Shown in pieces: positions 6,601-7,674 of a DNA stretch of 7,674 nt. The stretch covers positions 1-7,674 of the forward strand of contig CAXBPZ010000035.1 in NCBI GenBank assembly GCA_963977845.1, given 5' to 3'. The DNA comes from Methylopumilus sp003533095 (GTDB lineage Bacteria; Pseudomonadota; Gammaproteobacteria; Burkholderiales; Methylophilaceae). Below the pieces are notes generated by a model. The model had not been told where the DNA came from. It saw only the letters and a list, made by a program, of their open reading frames with translations, and did no database searches. Both the position numbers and the translations under genes were made by a program. Within the stretch, counting starts at the first letter, position 1, and every line of letters begins with the position of its first letter.

Positions 6601-7674
6601 CATCTAACGTTAAAACAGGCTGACTGGCTTCAAGACGTATAGTAGGTTTTGTTTCGTCTAAAGCTAATAGATTTGGTTTTGGTCCAATAAATGTCACGAG
6701 CGACATGACTAATTCTTCACGAATCGGATCGATCGGTGGGTTTGTGACTTGCGCAAATAATTGTTTGAAGTAGTTGTAAATGAGTTTTGGTTTTTTGGAG
6801 AGCACGGGGAGCGCTGCATCATTCCCCATGGATCCAGAATTCTCTTCACCATTTGCCACCATAGGTTGTAAGATAAATTTTATATCTTCTTGTGTATAAC
6901 CAAAACTTTGTTGTGTATCAAGGAGTGTTGATTTGAGATCGACCTTGCTATTTGTTTTTGGGAAGTCGCCTAAGAAATATCGTGAGCTATCAATCCACTG
7001 GCGATAGGGCTTATGTAAAGCGAGTTCTTTTTTCACTTCTTCGTCATCAATGATGCGACCTTTTTCCATATCGATGAGAAGCATCTTGCCCGGTTGTAAG
7101 CGCCACTTCTTAATAATTTTTTCTTGTGGGAACTGGAGCACACCCATTTCAGATGCCATCATGACCACACCATCATCGGTCATGAGATAACGCGCAGGAC
7201 GTAATCCATTGCGATCTAAGGTTGCACCAATCATGCGACCATCAGTAAATGCGACAGCCGCTGGGCCATCCCAAGGCTCCATGAGGGCTGCGTGATATTC
7301 GTAAAATGCGCGGCGGTCTTCATCCATCATAGGATTACCCGACCATGCTTCAGGGATCAACATCATCATGGCATGCGGAAGACTATAACCACCTGCCACA
7401 AGTAACTCTAGACAATTATCAAAGCACGCAGAATCTGATTGACCCTCGACAATGAGTGGCCATAGTTTTTCTAAGTCATCACCCAATAATTGTGACTGCA
7501 TACTCTCATGTCGTGCACGCATCCAGTTCACGTTCCCTTGCACCGTATTAATTTCGCCGTTGTGCGCAATCATTCTGAATGGATGCGCTAAATCCCATGC
7601 GGGGAATGTATTCGTGGAGAAGCGTTGGTGTACGAGTGCTAATGCGGACGTCACGCGTTCATCTTTTAAATCTG
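3698..7674 (-). CDS. gltB: Glutamate synthase (NADPH) large (alpha) subunit, 5' end missing
   Basis: Cytoplasmic GOGAT subunit that hydrolyses glutamine and channels the ammonia to 2-oxoglutarate, forming glutamate. The frame is open through the right edge: 1324 residues are visible, starting DLKDERVTSALALVHQRFST. An in-frame GTG at 7654 is internal, not the start. Roughly 200 N-terminal residues, including the catalytic cysteine, lie outside. Visible residues, counted from the edge: the rest of the amidotransferase domain to about 225, with the oxyanion-hole motif HNGEIN at 37-42; the central domain to about 600 (NPPIDPIREE); the FMN-binding synthase domain, about 640-1000, with GEGGEDAKRF, KPGEGGQLPG, SPPPHHDIYSIEDL and GHDGGTGASP; 3Fe-4S ligands Cys934, Cys940 and Cys945, in the expected C-x5-C-x4-C spacing; and a glycine-rich beta-helix domain, about 1076-1230. 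No frameshift or missing key residue is seen. It overlaps gltD by one base. Confidence 0.98.
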   Translation of the reverse strand, partial: DLKDERVTSALALVHQRFSTNTFPAWDLAHPFRMIAHNGEINTVQGNVNWMRARHESMQSQLLGDDLEKLWPLIVEGQSDSACFDNCLELLVAGGYSLPHAMMMLIPEAWSGNPMMDEDRRAFYEYHAALMEPWDGPAAVAFTDGRMIGATLDRNGLRPARYLMTDDGVVMMASEMGVLQFPQEKIIKKWRLQPGKMLLIDMEKGRIIDDEEVKKELALHKPYRQWIDSSRYFLGDFPKTNSKVDLKSTLLDTQQSFGYTQEDIKFILQPMVANGEENSGSMGNDAALPVLSKKPKLIYNYFKQLFAQVTNPPIDPIREELVMSLVTFIGPKPNLLALDETKPTIRLEASQPVLTLDDLEQLKNISKLTKDAFKSLVLDITYDVKGLKKDDAYGMKKAIDMLRQDAHKAVKDGYNILILSDRNQSKDRIAIPALLATSATHQHLVREGLRTNTGLVVDTGTAREVHHFALLGGYGAEAICPWLAYESMNAIASDHEKATKNFIKSISKGLYKVMSKMGISTYQSYCGAQIFEAVGLNSKLIDTYFKGTATNVEGIGIEEIAEETMRIHQSAFGADPVLANALDAGGEYAFRVRGEEHMWTPDSIAKLQHATRTNQYNTYKEYAALINDQTKRQMTLRGLFKLKTNDKAVALDEVEPAKEIVKRFATGAMSLGSISTEAHTTLAIAMNRIGGKSNTGEGGEDAKRFSVLDQDNTVANVIGLNLIESDIKLKKGDSLRSRIKQVASGRFGVTAEYLSSADQIQIKMAQGAKPGEGGQLPGHKVSPYIAKLRFSVPGVGLISPPPHHDIYSIEDLAQLIHDLKNANPSASISVKLVSETGVGTVAAGVAKAKSDHIVIAGHDGGTGASPISSIKHAGTPWEIGLAETQQTLVLNRLRGRVIVQVDGQMKTGRDVVIGALLGADEFGFATAPLVVEGCIMMRKCHLNTCPVGVATQDPELRKRFTGQPEHVVNYFFFVAEEVRELMASLGIRKFDDLIGRADLLDTQAGIEHWKIHGLDFSKIFYQPNVEKEVSRRHTEEQSHGLEHALDNELIKLAKPALDKREKVSFNLPIVNTNRTVGTMLSHEIAKRFGRDGLPQDTIQITLNGTAGQSFAAFLAQGISMELIGEGNDYVAKGLCGGRVVIKPPKTFKAKSHENIIVGNTVMYGATTGESYFSGVAGERFCVRNSGASAVVEGVGNHGCEYMTGGTVVVLGNTGQNFAAGMSGGVAYVYDEDGLFSKRCNPSMVALEKVETKEAQAKGAQHLNQPDEVTLKTLIEKHLKYTESPRAKFILDNWDKARTQFIKVMPNEYKRALNELHASMTKEAA
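3706..3712 (-). promoter_or_regulatory. Ribosome binding site of gltD inside the gltB end
   Basis: Read on the minus strand this is AAGGAGG, a full-length Shine-Dalgarno, seven bases before the gltD ATG. It encodes the Lys-Glu-Ala part of the gltB tail (MTKEAA-stop), so ribosomes finishing gltB stop directly over the gltD start. It supports the chosen gltD start and contrasts with htpX and hemE, which have no clear Shine-Dalgarno. Confidence 0.9.

Noticed and set aside
6826..6842. Three restriction-site-like palindromes packed together (CCATGG, GGATCC, GAATTC), resembling a cloning polylinker
   Set aside because: They encode the family-typical ENSGSMGND stretch of GltB in frame and without interruption, so this is coincidence and not vector sequence.

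Overview
The window reads as ordinary chromosomal housekeeping DNA from a proteobacterium of low to moderate GC content. The proteins look beta- or gammaproteobacterial. HemE carries wording that I associate from memory with betaproteobacteria (TEVTLQPLDRY, GEGPKFQRPLR, FTKGGGLWLE), and the order gltB-gltD-hemE is known from both classes, for example Pseudomonas. I lean towards a compact, AT-leaning betaproteobacterium, but cannot fix genus or family from this sequence alone.

Left part, plus strand (1-1168): the 3' end of a small envelope protein of the glycine-zipper / 17 kDa surface antigen type, followed after 14 bases by htpX, a membrane-bound zinc metalloprotease. Both relate to the cell envelope and are probably co-transcribed. 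htpX meets hemE tail to tail with only 3 bases between the stop codons.

Right part, minus strand (1172-7674): three genes read leftwards, gltB (5' end cut by the window edge), gltD and hemE. gltB and gltD encode the large and small subunits of NADPH-dependent glutamate synthase (GOGAT), which makes two glutamates from glutamine and 2-oxoglutarate. They overlap by one base (TAATG), and a full Shine-Dalgarno for gltD lies inside the last codons of gltB. hemE (uroporphyrinogen decarboxylase, haem synthesis) follows 31 bases after gltD. That spacer is almost entirely A and T and is mostly a perfect 11-base inverted repeat ending five bases before the hemE start codon.

All five genes have intact frames where visible. 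There is no gene-free stretch above about 30 bases, and I saw no RNA gene, mobile element, CRISPR array, prophage trace or unknown gene cluster. I found no new biological system; the most noteworthy non-coding element is the gltD-hemE palindrome.
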